NCBI RefSeq assembly: GCF_010731735.1
Contig: NZ_AP022588.1
Location: 248,001 to 312,000 of the forward strand
Length of the DNA: 64,000 nt
Origin: Mycolicibacterium sediminis
GTDB lineage: Bacteria; Actinomycetota; Actinomycetes; Mycobacteriales; Mycobacteriaceae
Direction of reading: 5' to 3'
The position numbers were made by a program, and so were the translations under genes. Of the stretch, positions 28,610-38,543 are shown piece by piece (within the stretch, counting starts at the first letter, position 1; every line of letters starts with the position of its first letter). The notes below the pieces were generated by a model. It saw only the letters and a program-made list of their open reading frames with translations, was not told where the DNA came from and did not search any database.

Positions 28610-29413
28610 TCAGCGCTTGCCGCGGTTGCCGTCGCGGTTGCGCTCGTAGACCAGCCGGAGGCCGTCGAGGGTGAGGAACTTGTCGTAGTGCTCGACGGTG
28701 TGGAGATCGGGCAGCACCAGCGGTGCGGTGTGCCCGGTGGCGACCACGGCCACGTCGTCGCCCCCGAATCCGTCGACGTCCTCGCGGATCCGGGTGACCA
28801 GACCGTCGACGAGGCTCGCGAAGCCGAAGACCGCGCCGGACTGCATGCACTCGACGGTGTTCTTGCCGATCACCGAGCGCGGCCGGGTGAGTTCCACCCG
28901 GCGCAGCGCGGCTGAACGCTCCGCCGCCGCGTCCGACGACACGTGGATGCCGGGTGCGATTGCCCCACCGAGGAACTCGCCCTTGCGGGACACGACGTCG
29001 ACGACGATCGACGAGCCGAAGTCCACAACGATCGCGGGGCCGTGGAAGCGCTGATACGCGGCAAGGCAGTTGACGATCCGGTCCGCCCCGACCTCCTTCG
29101 GATTGTCGACCAGCAGCGGGATGCCCGTGCGCACACCGGGTTCGATGAGGACGTGCGGGATCGACGGCCAGTACTGCTCGAGCATCATCCGAATCTCGTG
29201 CAGGACCGACGGGACCGTGGACAGACCGGTCGCACCGGTCAGGCGTTCGGCGTCGTCACCGATCAGGCCGTCGATGGTGAGCGCGAGTTCGTCTGCAGTG
29301 ACTGCGGATTCGGTGCGGATGCGCCAGCTGTGCACCACCTTGGCATGGTCGCCGGAGCCCGAGATCAGCCCGACGACCGTATGGGTGTTGCGTACGTCGA
29401 TGGCCAGTAGCAC
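28610..29413 (-). CDS. coaX: Type III pantothenate kinase
   Basis: First step of CoA synthesis, phosphorylating pantothenate; 267 aa. ASKHA-fold motifs are seen: [15 protein letters not shown] at the N terminus, [12 protein letters not shown] around residue 108, and [13 protein letters not shown], followed by GGAIAPG. The start is GTG 29413 with GGAG upstream, four bases after the end of a small ORF that follows panC. Mycobacteria also have a CoaA kinase, and CoaX is often catalytically weak there. Confidence 0.93.
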   Translation of the reverse strand: MLLAIDVRNTHTVVGLISGSGDHAKVVHSWRIRTESAVTADELALTIDGLIGDDAERLTGATGLSTVPSVLHEIRMMLEQYWPSIPHVLIEPGVRTGIPLLVDNPKEVGADRIVNCLAAYQRFHGPAIVVDFGSSIVVDVVSRKGEFLGGAIAPGIHVSSDAAAERSAALRRVELTRPRSVIGKNTVECMQSGAVFGFASLVDGLVTRIREDVDGFGGDDVAVVATGHTAPLVLPDLHTVEHYDKFLTLDGLRLVYERNRDGNRGKR

Positions 29414-29417
29414 TGCG

Positions 29418-29543
29418 CTACCGCTCCTGCGCGGTAGAGGTGTGGGTCATCAGTTCCATTGCGGCGAGACAGCACAGGTGGTCGTGACGACGGGTCTTAA
29501 ACGACAGGGAACGCCGTTTCGCCACAAAGGAGGTGTGGGACAT
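29418..29543 (-). CDS. 41-codon ORF in the panD position, leader-peptide-like
   Basis: Small ORF filling the panC-coaX gap. Its ATG overlaps the panC stop (TGATG) and it ends 4 bases before coaX, so it would be translationally coupled. The peptide has a basic middle, TRRH, followed by LCCLAAM with adjacent Cys codons TGC TGT. TRRH followed by LC resembles the short Cys-containing leader peptides known in mycobacteria; this is inference. The start segment is repeated in frame 31 codons later (MSHTS, then MTHTS) because of a 21-nt direct repeat. It is not PanD. Confidence 0.45.
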   Translation of the reverse strand: MSHTSFVAKRRSLSFKTRRHDHLCCLAAMELMTHTSTAQER

Positions 29544-29550
29544 CAGTTCC
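29437..29550. repeat. 21-nt direct repeat flanking the panC-coaX small ORF
   Basis: GAGGTGTGGGTCATCAGTTCC at 29437-29457 and a copy with one mismatch at 29530-29550, 93 bases apart and in the same reading frame. The segment between has fewer G and C than its neighbours. It may mark the scar of an insertion or of panD loss. Confidence 0.8.
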
Positions 29551-30487
29551 TCCACGGCAGTTCGCGAGCGGCGTCCGCCTCGACGCGGGAGTGGCCGTCG
29601 ATGCCCGCGGAGGCGCCGACGTCGATGGCGATGTTGTCGAGCAGTCGAGTCCGGCCGAGCCGGGCGGCGACGAGCATCCGCGCCGGCCCCTGAGCCGGAG
29701 CGGGCCCGAGCCACGCGTCGCGGACCTCGAGGTAGTCGACCTCGAGTGCGGGGACCTCGACCAGCACGGCGCGAGCGGCCTCGAGCGCCTCGTCGACCCC
29801 GCGGGCCGCGCCGTACATGCCCGCGAGCAGCGCGGCCGACAGTGCACCGGCCTGTTCGCGCTGCTCGGAGTCGAGGTAGACGTTGCGCGAGGACATCGCC
29901 AGCCCGTCGGCCTCCCGGACGATCGGCACGTTGACGATCCGGACGCCGAGATCGAGGTCGTCGGCCATCTGGCGGACGAGGATCAACTGCTGGTAGTCCT
30001 TCTCGCCGAAGTACGCCCGATCCGGTCCGATGACGTTGAACAGCTTCAGCACGACGGTCAGCATCCCGGCGAAGTGCGTCGGCCGTTGCGCCCCTTCGAG
30101 TTCGGCCCCGATCGGACCGGGATGGACGGTGGTGCGCCGGCCCGCCGGGTACATGTCCTGTTCGGTCGGCGTGAAGACGATCTCGACGCCCTCGGCCCGC
30201 AGCACCTCGAGGTCGTCCTCGAGCGGACGCGGGTAGGCCGAGAGGTCCTCGCCTGCGCCGAATTGCAGCGGGTTGACGAAGATGGAGACGACGACCGTGG
30301 CGCCGGGCACGCTCTTCGCGGACCGCACCAGCGACAGGTGACCCTCGTGCAGTGCACCCATGGTCGGCACCAGCACGACGCGACGGCCCGTGGTGCGCAG
30401 TGCGCGCGTCACGTCCGAGACGTCGGCAGGCTTCGAGTAGACGTTGAGTTCGTTGCGCACGAACTTGGGTGGTCTGCGGCTGTTCAC
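29543..30487 (-). CDS. panC: Pantothenate synthetase
   Basis: ATP-dependent condensation of pantoate with beta-alanine, 314 aa. The nucleotide-binding HIGH-like motif is in [13 protein letters not shown] near residue 42; [24 protein letters not shown] and the KMSK-like MSSRN loop are conserved. The GTG start at 30487 overlaps the stop of the upstream DUF2520 gene by 4 bases. The next gene is normally panD, which is missing here. Confidence 0.95.
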   Translation of the reverse strand: MNSRRPPKFVRNELNVYSKPADVSDVTRALRTTGRRVVLVPTMGALHEGHLSLVRSAKSVPGATVVVSIFVNPLQFGAGEDLSAYPRPLEDDLEVLRAEGVEIVFTPTEQDMYPAGRRTTVHPGPIGAELEGAQRPTHFAGMLTVVLKLFNVIGPDRAYFGEKDYQQLILVRQMADDLDLGVRIVNVPIVREADGLAMSSRNVYLDSEQREQAGALSAALLAGMYGAARGVDEALEAARAVLVEVPALEVDYLEVRDAWLGPAPAQGPARMLVAARLGRTRLLDNIAIDVGASAGIDGHSRVEADAARELPWRN

Positions 30488-31413
30488 TCGTGGCCCTCCG
30501 ATGTGGATTCCAGCGCGGCGAAGACCTCCGCCGGCGCATGCGCGCGCTGCGCGGTACGCAGCGAGTCCGCTCGATATGCTTGCGCCAGTTCGGGATTGAT
30601 CTCCGACAGCGCCCGCAGGTGCGCGGCGACGGCGGCACCGTCGCCGCGCGCCACCGGACCGGTCAGCGCACCCTGGCCTCGCCCGAGGGCGTTCTCCAGC
30701 GACGCGCGGGCGAGCGGCGCGAGGATGCGTTCGGCGATGCCGCCCGGACCGTCACCGACGATCTCCTGACCGAGCAGTTCCTGGCCGGAGATGGCGGCGC
30801 GCAACGCCTCCACGGCGTCGAGGACGACGGTGATGACGTGGTTTCCGCCGTGGGCCAGCGCAGCGTGATAGAGCGGGCGGGCATCCTCGCGGACGCGGAA
30901 GGGTTCGCCACCGATCTCGAGCACCAGCGACTGAGCGATCGCGTACCCCACCTCGTCGGCGGCGGTGATGCCGAAGCAGGACTCCGACAGTCGGGCCACG
31001 TCCTCGTCGGCGCCCGTGAACGTCATCGCGGGATGGATCGCGAGCGGGATGCACCCCTGCTCGACGAGGGGCGCCAGCACGGCGACCCCGTTGGCCCCGG
31101 ACGTGTGCACCACGATGGTCCCCGGCCGGACCGCCCCGGTCGTCGCGAGGCCTGCCACCAAGGCGGACAGTTCGGCGTCGGGCACGGCGAGCAGCAGGAG
31201 CTCCGCGCGGGCGGCGACGTCGGGCACGGGGAGCACGGGTGTGTCGGGCAGTCGCTGCTCCGCGCGCCGCAGCGACGCGCGCGAGATGGCGCTGCACCCC
31301 GCGACGACGTGCTCGACACGCTCGAGCGCCACGCCGAGTGCGGTACCGACCCGACCGGCGGAGATGATGCCGATCGTCAGTCGCGCCGGACGTAACCCGC
31401 TGGGCGTCCCCAC
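30484..31413 (-). CDS. Rossmann-fold DUF2520 protein (Rv3603c-type)
   Basis: 309 aa. An N-terminal NAD(P)-binding Rossmann fold starts [17 protein letters not shown], followed by an all-helical DUF2520 domain ([21 protein letters not shown]). It resembles 6-phosphogluconate/ketopantoate reductase-like dehydrogenases. It has a conserved place directly upstream of panC with a stop-start overlap, so a role in pantoate or CoA metabolism is plausible but unproven. The start is at 31413. Confidence 0.85.
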   Translation of the reverse strand: MGTPSGLRPARLTIGIISAGRVGTALGVALERVEHVVAGCSAISRASLRRAEQRLPDTPVLPVPDVAARAELLLLAVPDAELSALVAGLATTGAVRPGTIVVHTSGANGVAVLAPLVEQGCIPLAIHPAMTFTGADEDVARLSESCFGITAADEVGYAIAQSLVLEIGGEPFRVREDARPLYHAALAHGGNHVITVVLDAVEALRAAISGQELLGQEIVGDGPGGIAERILAPLARASLENALGRGQGALTGPVARGDGAAVAAHLRALSEINPELAQAYRADSLRTAQRAHAPAEVFAALESTSEGHE

Positions 31414-31494
31414 GTAGACGACCTCGCTGACGTCTTGGATTTCTCGAATGCGGTCCCTGGTCTCGGGTACCGGTCGGCCGTCACCGAGATTAGC

Positions 31495-33030
31495 TCATTC
31501 CTCGCGGCGCCTGCGTCGGCCGCCACCGGTGGCACCGGCCTGCAGCCGGGCGAGCAGTTCCGAGATCGGCTGACCGTCGGCGTGCTGTCCTTCGGGTTCC
31601 TGAGGTTCCTCGGGCTCGTCCTGCGCGGGCCGGTGGCGGGCCGCTCGTGGCTCGTCTCGAGTGGGTGACGGCGGTGCCGCGAGCGTGGGGTCGGGCCCCT
31701 TGCCCGGGTCGACGCCCGCGGCGTAGTGACGGGCCCGGCGAGCCGACTCGGCGTCCTCCTGCGCGGCGCCGGCGTGCCGGGCGGCTCGGGCTCCGGAGGC
31801 CGGTGGTGCCATCGCGGGCGGCGTGGGAGCAGACGGCGGCTCGGGTGCGGTGTGCGCGGGTGTCCGCGGCTCGGCCGTCGGCGCCTCGGCTACCTCGTCG
31901 TCCGGTTGATTCGAGCCGTTGTCGGCGGGCGGCGACACCCAATTGCTGCCGGGAGCCCCGGCCGGGATGAACTCCCCCTCGGCCGGTGCGGGCTGCCAGT
32001 CGGGGGTGGGCGGTGGTGCGGGCGGCACGGCGTCGTCGGGCGACGACGTGTGGCGTCCGGGCCGCTCGGGATCCTGCCACGGGGAGCGGGCGGCGGGTTG
32101 CGTGGACGCCGGGGGTGGCGGAGGTGGTGGCGGCGCAGGTGCGGCCGTGGGTGGCGGCGGCGGGGGCGCCACGGGTGGAGGTGGCGGGGCCGGCCATGAC
32201 GGTGCCGACACCGGTGGCGGTGGGGCGGGCAACCAGGGCAGCCGCGCCTCGGAGACGGGTTCGCGGGCCGGGGGCGGGGGTGGCGGGGGTGGTGGCGTCG
32301 GGGGCGGTGTGGGCGCCGCGGCCGCGAAGGCCGCCTCGGAGGCCGCCCTGCGGTGCGCGCCGCCCGGGTCGGGCGAAGTCCACTCGGGCTCCGGCGGAGG
32401 CTCGACCGGGACGTCGATGATCGGGCTCTCCTCGGTGTTGGGTTCCGGCTCGTCGCGGTCCTCGGTGTCGATGCGGCTGCTGACCACCCGGCCGGGGGTC
32501 GACGTCCGGTCGCGGTCCTGTCCGCGTTCGCCGAGGCGGTCCCAGTCGGGGAACCGGTGCACGCTCGTCCGCTCGGTCTCGATGGCCGGCCGGTGCTGGA
32601 GGTCGGTGTCGAAGATGATCTCCAGGTTGGCGCGCAGCGCGGCGAGTTCGGCGCGGAGGCTCGCGACCTCGTCGGACGACTGGGCGCGCAGTTCGGAACT
32701 CAGTTCCCGGCGCAACTGGGCCTCGATGCCCAATTCGTACTCGCGGCGCGCGGAGATCTCGCGGTCGAGCTGGAGGTCGTAGACGAGCTTCAGGTCGCGT
32801 GCCCGGGCCGAGTCGACGTCGGCCTGTCTGCGGTAGATGAACGAGATGAACGCGGCCACCACCGCGGCCCACAGCGCGACGATGACGGCGAGCTTCAGCA
32901 ACTCGACGCGGTTGGTGAAAACCAATGCCGAACTGGCAACGATGGCGAGTACCAGCAACGTCGTGAGGAGGGCACCTCCCGGCCTGCGGCTGGCGCGCCT
33001 CGGGCGCACGCCACGGGTCGGATCGGTCAT
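31495..33030 (-). CDS. Membrane protein with long proline-rich tail (DUF6779/Rv3604c-type)
   Basis: 511 aa. Two transmembrane helices lie near residues 18-36 and 44-63. A coiled-coil-prone segment (about 70-140) rich in Arg/Glu/Leu follows. The C-terminal ~300 residues are low complexity, with runs of up to ten Pro and acidic/Ala-rich stretches ending in GGGRRRRREE. It is homologous by position to M. tuberculosis Rv3604c; function unknown. The ATG at 33030 is chosen; upstream in-frame sequence is Arg-rich and not homologous. The tail produces a long Gly-rich shadow frame on the other strand. Confidence 0.8.
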   Translation of the reverse strand: MTDPTRGVRPRRASRRPGGALLTTLLVLAIVASSALVFTNRVELLKLAVIVALWAAVVAAFISFIYRRQADVDSARARDLKLVYDLQLDREISARREYELGIEAQLRRELSSELRAQSSDEVASLRAELAALRANLEIIFDTDLQHRPAIETERTSVHRFPDWDRLGERGQDRDRTSTPGRVVSSRIDTEDRDEPEPNTEESPIIDVPVEPPPEPEWTSPDPGGAHRRAASEAAFAAAAPTPPPTPPPPPPPPPAREPVSEARLPWLPAPPPPVSAPSWPAPPPPPVAPPPPPPTAAPAPPPPPPPPASTQPAARSPWQDPERPGRHTSSPDDAVPPAPPPTPDWQPAPAEGEFIPAGAPGSNWVSPPADNGSNQPDDEVAEAPTAEPRTPAHTAPEPPSAPTPPAMAPPASGARAARHAGAAQEDAESARRARHYAAGVDPGKGPDPTLAAPPSPTRDEPRAARHRPAQDEPEEPQEPEGQHADGQPISELLARLQAGATGGGRRRRREE

Positions 33031-33106
33031 GGGCCGACTGTACCGTTCACAGGTCAGATCGCGTGTCGCCCTCGCCGCGATTCGCGCGTCAGGCGCAGGC
33101 GGACGG

Positions 33107-33583
33107 CTACTCGCCGGCGCCGTCGGGATCGCCGGGCGGTTCGTCCGGGGACCTGCAGCAATGCTCCAGCCACAGCGCTCCCACCACCAGCGCGAGCGCA
33201 CTCGCCGCGGCGACGACCGCACCCGCCGTGTCGTCCGCCGCCACCCTCAACTCGTCGCGCCGCGGAAGCAGATAGACCACGACGGCGAGCCACCAGCCGA
33301 CGACCAGCGCACCCACCCACGCCGACGCCTTGGCCACCATCACCGAGCGCGCGACCGCGAGCGGGTGGACCCGTCCCGAGCCCGGCCCGATCTCACCCGC
33401 GGCGATCTTGGACCGGACGTAGAAGCCCCACCCGGCCTCGGCGCCCGCGACCGCCAGCAACGACAGCCCCGTCCACACCGTCAGTGGCGGGAACCACCGG
33501 TAGAGAGCGGTCACCAGCACGTAGCCGACGACCGCGACCACCGCGGTCGCCGCGGCCAGGTCCCGCCTGCGGGTGGGGCCCAT
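33107..33583 (-). CDS. DUF3180 membrane protein (Rv3605c-type)
   Basis: 158-aa protein with four hydrophobic helices, of the DUF3180 family that follows folK in actinobacteria. The N terminus MGPTRRRDL leads into the first helix. The ATG overlaps the folK stop (ATGA), so it is coupled to the folate operon. No enzymatic motif is seen; function unknown. Confidence 0.85.
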   Translation of the reverse strand: MGPTRRRDLAAATAVVAVVGYVLVTALYRWFPPLTVWTGLSLLAVAGAEAGWGFYVRSKIAAGEIGPGSGRVHPLAVARSVMVAKASAWVGALVVGWWLAVVVYLLPRRDELRVAADDTAGAVVAAASALALVVGALWLEHCCRSPDEPPGDPDGAGE

Positions 33584-34098
33584 CAGAGCCTCAGCGCGAG
33601 GTCGGTGGCACGCACGCCGGCGAGTTCGGCCGCGTCGAGGTCGGCGAGGACGTCGGCGACCGGCCGGCGAACGTCGCCGACGGTGAGCTGGGCGGTCGGG
33701 TCGGCTGCGAGCCACGGTACGAGGACGAAGGCCCGTTCGTGCGCGTGCGGGTGCGGCAGGATCAGCATCGTGTCGTCGGAGCGCACCTCGTCCGAACCGT
33801 CATGACAGGTCACGACGTCGACGTCCAGAGTGCGCGGGCCCCAATGGGTTTCGCGAACCCGGTCCGCGGCCCGCTCTAGCTCCTGGCCGCGGCGGAGCCA
33901 GTCGGCGCAGTCGAGGTCCGGGGCGTCGGCGATGAGGACCGCGTTGAGGAACGGTCCCTGCTCGACGCCACCCCACGCGTCGGTCTCGAAGACCGGAGAC
34001 ACCGCGCGGACCGCGGGACGCAGGCCGTCGACCACGGACTGCAGGTGGCCCAACCTGTCCCCGACGTTCGAGCCGATCGACAACACCACGACGGTCAC
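33583..34098 (-). CDS. folK: Hydroxymethyl-dihydropterin pyrophosphokinase
   Basis: Transfers pyrophosphate from ATP to 6-hydroxymethyl-7,8-dihydropterin; 171 aa. [11 protein letters not shown] at the N terminus and [10 protein letters not shown] (the PRxLDxD signature) are seen, followed by [15 protein letters not shown]. The GTG at 34098 overlaps the folB stop by 4 bases; longer in-frame versions run through folB. Confidence 0.93.
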   Translation of the reverse strand: MTVVVLSIGSNVGDRLGHLQSVVDGLRPAVRAVSPVFETDAWGGVEQGPFLNAVLIADAPDLDCADWLRRGQELERAADRVRETHWGPRTLDVDVVTCHDGSDEVRSDDTMLILPHPHAHERAFVLVPWLAADPTAQLTVGDVRRPVADVLADLDAAELAGVRATDLALRL

Positions 34099-34472
34099 TG
34101 GCCGCGTTCGCCTCGCCTGGATCGGCGCGCCACCACGGCGACGTCGCCGAAGGTCAGCGGGATCGGCGCGTGCGGCTTGTGCACGGCAACCTCGACGGCG
34201 TGCACCCGGGCGTCGGTCATCACGTCGTTCGCGATCTCGGCCGCCACCGTCTCGATGAGGTTCCGCGGTGGTCCGGCGACGATCGCGGCGGCGTTCTGGG
34301 CGAGCGCACCGTAGTCGAGCGTGTCGACGAGGTCGTCGCTGGCGGCCGCCGCGGCGAGGTCCACCCACACCGTCAGGTCGACGACGAAGTCCTGGCCGTC
34401 GGCCCTCTCGTGCTCGAACACCCCGTGATTGCCGCGAACGGTCAACCCGCGCAACTCTATTCGGTCGGTCAT
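34095..34472 (-). CDS. folB: Dihydroneopterin aldolase
   Basis: 125 aa, normal length. It converts 7,8-dihydroneopterin to hydroxymethyl-dihydropterin and glycolaldehyde. Seen: [18 protein letters not shown] at the N terminus with the catalytic-site Glu and a [11 protein letters not shown] helix; the late [11 protein letters not shown] contains the conserved KP-AP. It overlaps folP and folK by 4 bases each. Confidence 0.93.
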   Translation of the reverse strand: MTDRIELRGLTVRGNHGVFEHERADGQDFVVDLTVWVDLAAAAASDDLVDTLDYGALAQNAAAIVAGPPRNLIETVAAEIANDVMTDARVHAVEVAVHKPHAPIPLTFGDVAVVARRSRRGERGQ

Positions 34473-35323
34473 GCGTCCCCTTCCCAGGCCCGGAGGACCT
34501 TCAGCGCGTCGACCGTGGCACGGACGTCGTGCACCCGCACGCCCCAGGCGCCGTGCAGGCCGGCCAACGCCGAGATGACGGCGGTCGCGGTCTCGCGGCC
34601 GTCGGGTGGCCGCACCTCCCCGTCGTGATCGGCGAGCAACGTTCCGAGGAACCGCTTGCGCGACGCGCCGACGAGGACCGGGACGCCGGTGGCAACGAGT
34701 TCGGGTAGCGCGTGCAGCAGCGCCCAGTTGTGTTCGCCGGACTTGGCGAAGCCGAGCCCGGGATCGATGACCAATTTGTCCGGGTCGACGCCCGCACGCA
34801 CGGCGGCGTCGACGCCGGCGAGCAGTTCGTCGCGGACGTCGGCGACCACGTCGCCGTAGTCGGGGACGTGGTGCGGGCGGTCGGCGGACACCGAGCGCCA
34901 GTGCATCAGCACCCAGGGCACCCCGGCGTCGGCCAGCAACGGGGCCATCGCGGGATCGGCCCTGCCGCCGGACACGTCGTTCACGATGCGGGCGCCGTGT
35001 TCGAGTGCCGCGCGGGCGACGTCTGCGTGCATGGTGTCGATGCTGACCGTGACGTCCTCGTCGGCGAGTGCCTTCACCACCGGCAGCACGCGGTCCATCT
35101 CCACCGCGGCGCCGATGCGGACCGCGCCGGGGCGGGTGGACTCTCCGCCCACGTCGATGATCGAGGCGCCCTCGGCGACCAGGCGGAGCGCCTGGCCGAT
35201 CGCGCGGTCGTGGTCGAGGAACAGTCCACCGTCGGAGAAGGAGTCGTCGGTGACGTTGACGACCCCCATCACCACCGGGGCACGCGACGCGACGGGACGG
35301 AGGGTGATGCGTGGCCGACTCAC
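34469..35323 (-). CDS. folP: Dihydropteroate synthase
   Basis: Joins pABA to hydroxymethyl-dihydropterin pyrophosphate and is the sulfonamide target; 284 aa. TIM-barrel signatures seen are [27 protein letters not shown], the IVNDVSGG segment, and SRKRFLG. The start is a GTG overlapping the folE stop by 4 bases. It corresponds to M. tuberculosis FolP1. Confidence 0.95.
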   Translation of the reverse strand: MSRPRITLRPVASRAPVVMGVVNVTDDSFSDGGLFLDHDRAIGQALRLVAEGASIIDVGGESTRPGAVRIGAAVEMDRVLPVVKALADEDVTVSIDTMHADVARAALEHGARIVNDVSGGRADPAMAPLLADAGVPWVLMHWRSVSADRPHHVPDYGDVVADVRDELLAGVDAAVRAGVDPDKLVIDPGLGFAKSGEHNWALLHALPELVATGVPVLVGASRKRFLGTLLADHDGEVRPPDGRETATAVISALAGLHGAWGVRVHDVRATVDALKVLRAWEGDA

Positions 35324-35931
35324 CGTCGCAGGATCAGGTCCAGCGCCTCGGACCGGGATGCCTTGTCGGTCTTGAACTGACCGCGCACCGCTGACGTCGT
35401 CGTGGTGGCCCCGGGCTTGCGGACGCCGCGCATCGCCATGCAGAGGTGCTCGGCCTCGATGACGACGATCGCTCCGCGGGGGTTGAGCTTGCGCATGAGG
35501 CCGTCGGCGATCTGCGCGGTGAGCCGCTCCTGCACCTGCGGCCGCTTGGCGTAGAGATCGACCAGCCGGGCGATCTTCGACAGTCCCGTCACCCGACCGT
35601 CGATGCCGGGGATGTAGCCGACGTGTGCCACCCCGTGGAACGACACCAGGTGGTGCTCGCAGGTGGAGTACATCGGGATCTCCTTGACCAGCACCAACTC
35701 GTCGTGCTGCTCGTCGAAGGTCGTGTCGAGCACCGTGTCGGGGTCGGTGTAGAGCCCCGCGAAGATCTCCTTGTACGCCCGGGCGACGCGTGCCGGGGTG
35801 TCGATCAGACCGTGCCGGTCGGGGTCCTCGCCGACGGCGATGAGCAGTTCACGTACCGCGGCCTCCGCGCGCTCCTGATCGAACTCCGAGATCGGGTTGC
35901 GCACGATCGGGTCCAATTCGGCCTGCGTCAT
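35320..35931 (-). CDS. folE: GTP cyclohydrolase I
   Basis: First step of tetrahydrofolate synthesis, forming 7,8-dihydroneopterin triphosphate; 203 aa. Zinc ligands are the Cys in STCEHH with its second His and the Cys in HLCMAMRGV. The GHVG-like AHVGYIPG and [10 protein letters not shown] motifs are intact. It starts 18 bases after the ftsH stop and leads the overlapping folE-folP-folB-folK-DUF3180 run. Confidence 0.96.
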   Translation of the reverse strand: MTQAELDPIVRNPISEFDQERAEAAVRELLIAVGEDPDRHGLIDTPARVARAYKEIFAGLYTDPDTVLDTTFDEQHDELVLVKEIPMYSTCEHHLVSFHGVAHVGYIPGIDGRVTGLSKIARLVDLYAKRPQVQERLTAQIADGLMRKLNPRGAIVVIEAEHLCMAMRGVRKPGATTTTSAVRGQFKTDKASRSEALDLILRR

Positions 35932-35949
35932 GTGGTGCTCATTTCGTCG

Positions 35950-38352
35950 TCAGCCGGGAGGAGGCGGCGTGGGTCGGTCCTCGGAACGGTCACCGTGCTC
36001 CTGTTCGCCGTGCGACGAGCCACTCTGCGGTCCGGGCTGCGGGTACTGCTGCCCGGGCGGGTAGGGCATCGGGGCACCAGGATGCTGCGGCCACCCCGAC
36101 TGCTGGTGCGGCGGGGGCGGCGGCGGGTACCAGTAGCCCTGCTGCGGCGGCGGATACCCGCCCTGCTGCGGCGGGTAGGGCTGCTGCTGCTGATCCGGGC
36201 GTGGCGGCCAGCCCGGGGCGTGCCAGCCGGCGGGCGCACCGTAGTCGGGTGCCACGGCGCCGTTTGGAGCACCGTTGACCGGGGCGCCGTTGGCGTGGGA
36301 GCCGTTGCCGTTGCCGTTCTGGCCGGGGCCGTGCCCGTTGCTGCCGTTGCGCCCGTTGCGTGCCTCGGCCGCACGACTGGCCTCGGCGATCGCCAGCTTG
36401 AACGCGGGCTCCGGTGTGGGCCGGGGCCATTCCTCACCGCGCTCGATGGCGAGTTCGCCCGGCGTCTTGATCGGCGGCTTGTCGGACGGCACGCGCCCGC
36501 CGAAGTCGTCGAACATGGTCAGGCGGGGACGCTTGGCGACGTCGCCGAAGATCGCCTCGAGTTCGACGCGGTGCAGCGTCTCCTTCTCCAGCAGTTCGCC
36601 GGCGAGGATGTCGAGCACGTCGCGGTACTCGGTCAGGATCTCCCACGCCTCGGTGTGCGCGGCCTCGATCAGCTTGCGCACCTCGTCGTCGATGATCTGG
36701 GCGACCTCGTGGCTGTAGTCCGCCTGGTTGCCCATCGAACGACCGAGGAAGGGGTCGCCGTGCTCGGTGCCGTACCGGACCGCGCCCAGCTTCGAACTCA
36801 TGCCGTACTCGGTGACCATCGCGCGGGCGATCTTCGTGGCCTGCTCGATGTCGGACACCGCTCCGGTCGTGGGCTCGCGGAACACCAGTTCCTCGGCGGC
36901 GCGTCCGCCCATGGCGAAGACCAGGCGCGCGATCATCTCCGAGCGCGTCATCAGGCTCTTGTCGTCCTCGGGGACGGCGACGGCGTGACCGCCTGTGCGG
37001 CCGCGGGCCAGGATCGTCACCTTGTAGATGGGTTCGATGTCGGGCATCGCCCACGCCGCGAGGGTGTGGCCACCTTCGTGGTAGGCGGTGATCTTCTTCT
37101 CGTGCTCGCTGATGATCCGGCCCTTGCGACGCGGACCACCGACGACGCGGTCGACGGCCTCCTCGAGCGCGGCGCCCGTGATGACGGTGCCGTTCTCGCG
37201 CGCGGTGAGCAGCGCGGCCTCGTTGATGACGTTCGCCAGGTCGGCGCCCGACATGCCGACGGTGCGCTTGGCCAGCCCGTCGAGGTCGGCGTCGGGGGCG
37301 ATCGGCTTGCCCGCCGAGTGCACCTTGAGGACGGCACGGCGGCCGGCGATGTCTGGGGCGGACACCGGGATCTGCCGGTCGAAGCGACCCGGCCGGAGCA
37401 GGGCGGGGTCGAGGATGTCGGGCCGGTTGGTGGCGGCGATCAGGATGACGCCCTGCCGGTCGCCGAAGCCGTCCATCTCGACCAGCAGCTGGTTGAGGGT
37501 CTGCTCGCGCTCGTCGTGGCCGCCGCCCAGACCGGCGCCACGCTGGCGACCGACGGCGTCGATCTCGTCGACGAAGATGATGCACGGGCTGTTCTGCTTG
37601 GCCTGCTCGAACATGTCGCGGACGCGCGAGGCGCCGACACCGACGAACATCTCGACGAAGTCCGAGCCCGAGATCGTGAAGAACGGCACCTCGGCCTCGC
37701 CGGCCACGGCCCGGGCGAGCAGCGTCTTGCCCGTTCCGGGCGGGCCGTAGAGCAGCACGCCCTTCGGGATCTTGGCGCCCAGCGCCTGATACCGGGTGGG
37801 GTTCTGCAGGAAGTCCTTGATCTCGTACAGCTCCTCGACCGCCTCGTCGACGCCTGCGACGTCGGCGAACGTGGTCTTGGGCAGGTCCTTGTTGAGCTGC
37901 TTGGCCTTCGACTTGCCGAACCCGAAGCCCATCCGGCCACCGGACTGCATGCGGGAGAACATCACGAACAGGCCGACGAGCAGGAGCAGCGGCAGCAGGT
38001 AGATCAGCAGCGAGCCGAACACGCTGCCCTGATTCACGACGGTGTTGACCTTGGCGTTCTTGGCGTTCAGCGAGTTGAACAGATCGACCCCGTACCCGGT
38101 GGGGTACTTGGTGATGATCTTGTTGCTGTCCTCGGTGTCGCCGTTGCCGTTCTTCAGGTCGAGGCGAACCTGTTGCTCACGGTCGTCGATCTGTGCGCTG
38201 TTGACGTTGTCGCCGTTGATCTGGGCGATCGCCACCGACGTGTCGACCGGCTTGTAGCCGCGGGTGTCGTCACTGAAGTAGAAGAATGACCAACCCAGGA
38301 GCAGCACCACCGCGATGGCGGTGAGGGTGCGGATGACGTTCTTTCGATTCAT
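35950..38352 (-). CDS. ftsH: ATP-dependent zinc metalloprotease FtsH
   Basis: Membrane-anchored AAA+ protease, 800 aa. Two N-terminal transmembrane helices (about residues 8-28 and 112-136) flank an extracytoplasmic domain. The AAA module has Walker [14 protein letters not shown] near residue 205, and the peptidase has zinc motif HEGGH in [12 protein letters not shown] near residue 425. The C-terminal ~150 residues are Asn/Gly- then Pro/Gln/Tyr-rich, as in mycobacterial FtsH. It begins at ATG 38352, divergent from lpqG with 187 bases between. Confidence 0.97.
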   Translation of the reverse strand: MNRKNVIRTLTAIAVVLLLGWSFFYFSDDTRGYKPVDTSVAIAQINGDNVNSAQIDDREQQVRLDLKNGNGDTEDSNKIITKYPTGYGVDLFNSLNAKNAKVNTVVNQGSVFGSLLIYLLPLLLLVGLFVMFSRMQSGGRMGFGFGKSKAKQLNKDLPKTTFADVAGVDEAVEELYEIKDFLQNPTRYQALGAKIPKGVLLYGPPGTGKTLLARAVAGEAEVPFFTISGSDFVEMFVGVGASRVRDMFEQAKQNSPCIIFVDEIDAVGRQRGAGLGGGHDEREQTLNQLLVEMDGFGDRQGVILIAATNRPDILDPALLRPGRFDRQIPVSAPDIAGRRAVLKVHSAGKPIAPDADLDGLAKRTVGMSGADLANVINEAALLTARENGTVITGAALEEAVDRVVGGPRRKGRIISEHEKKITAYHEGGHTLAAWAMPDIEPIYKVTILARGRTGGHAVAVPEDDKSLMTRSEMIARLVFAMGGRAAEELVFREPTTGAVSDIEQATKIARAMVTEYGMSSKLGAVRYGTEHGDPFLGRSMGNQADYSHEVAQIIDDEVRKLIEAAHTEAWEILTEYRDVLDILAGELLEKETLHRVELEAIFGDVAKRPRLTMFDDFGGRVPSDKPPIKTPGELAIERGEEWPRPTPEPAFKLAIAEASRAAEARNGRNGSNGHGPGQNGNGNGSHANGAPVNGAPNGAVAPDYGAPAGWHAPGWPPRPDQQQQPYPPQQGGYPPPQQGYWYPPPPPPHQQSGWPQHPGAPMPYPPGQQYPQPGPQSGSSHGEQEHGDRSEDRPTPPPPG

Positions 38353-38460
38353 CGTTTCATAGGCCAGCGAGATGCTCGTGTCACGAGCAGGTAGGCCAGG
38401 TCCTTCCGATACGCACAGATGAGTTGTTCCAGGTTACCGCTAGACCAACGAACGATTGTT

Positions 38461-38499
38461 CCCGAGAGCCCGGACGCCCGTCGCCGGCGGGCGCTCGGG
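38461..38499. repeat. Bulged hairpin in the ftsH-lpqG gap
   Basis: CCCGAG (38461-38466) pairs with CTCGGG (38494-38499), and CGCCCG (38475-38480) pairs with CGGGCG (38488-38493), leaving an 8-base bulge on one side and a 7-base loop. Its role is unknown. Confidence 0.4.
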
Positions 38500-38512
38500 A
38501 CGTCCGGACGCC

Positions 38513-38543
38513 GGGTGCCTCGTATGTAGGGTGCCTCGTATGT
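38513..38543 (+). repeat. Tandem duplication across the lpqG start codon
   Basis: GGGTGCCTCGTATGT occurs at 38513-38527 and 38529-38543, a 16-base period. Both copies contain an ATG, but the first is followed at once by TAG; the second is the lpqG start. Confidence 0.75.

Noticed and set aside
32100..32330. Dense GGTGGCGG-type repeats that look like a repeat array
   Set aside because: They are degenerate proline codons of one protein, without regular spacers, so not a CRISPR or satellite array.
31919..32782. Gly/Ser-rich frame resembling a PE_PGRS-like protein
   Set aside because: It is the complement of the proline-rich tail of the DUF6779 protein; no PE domain or start region is present.
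35446..38289. 947-codon open frame on the plus strand
   Set aside because: It is fully antisense to ftsH and folE, whose motifs are unmistakable; long antisense frames are usual at this GC content.
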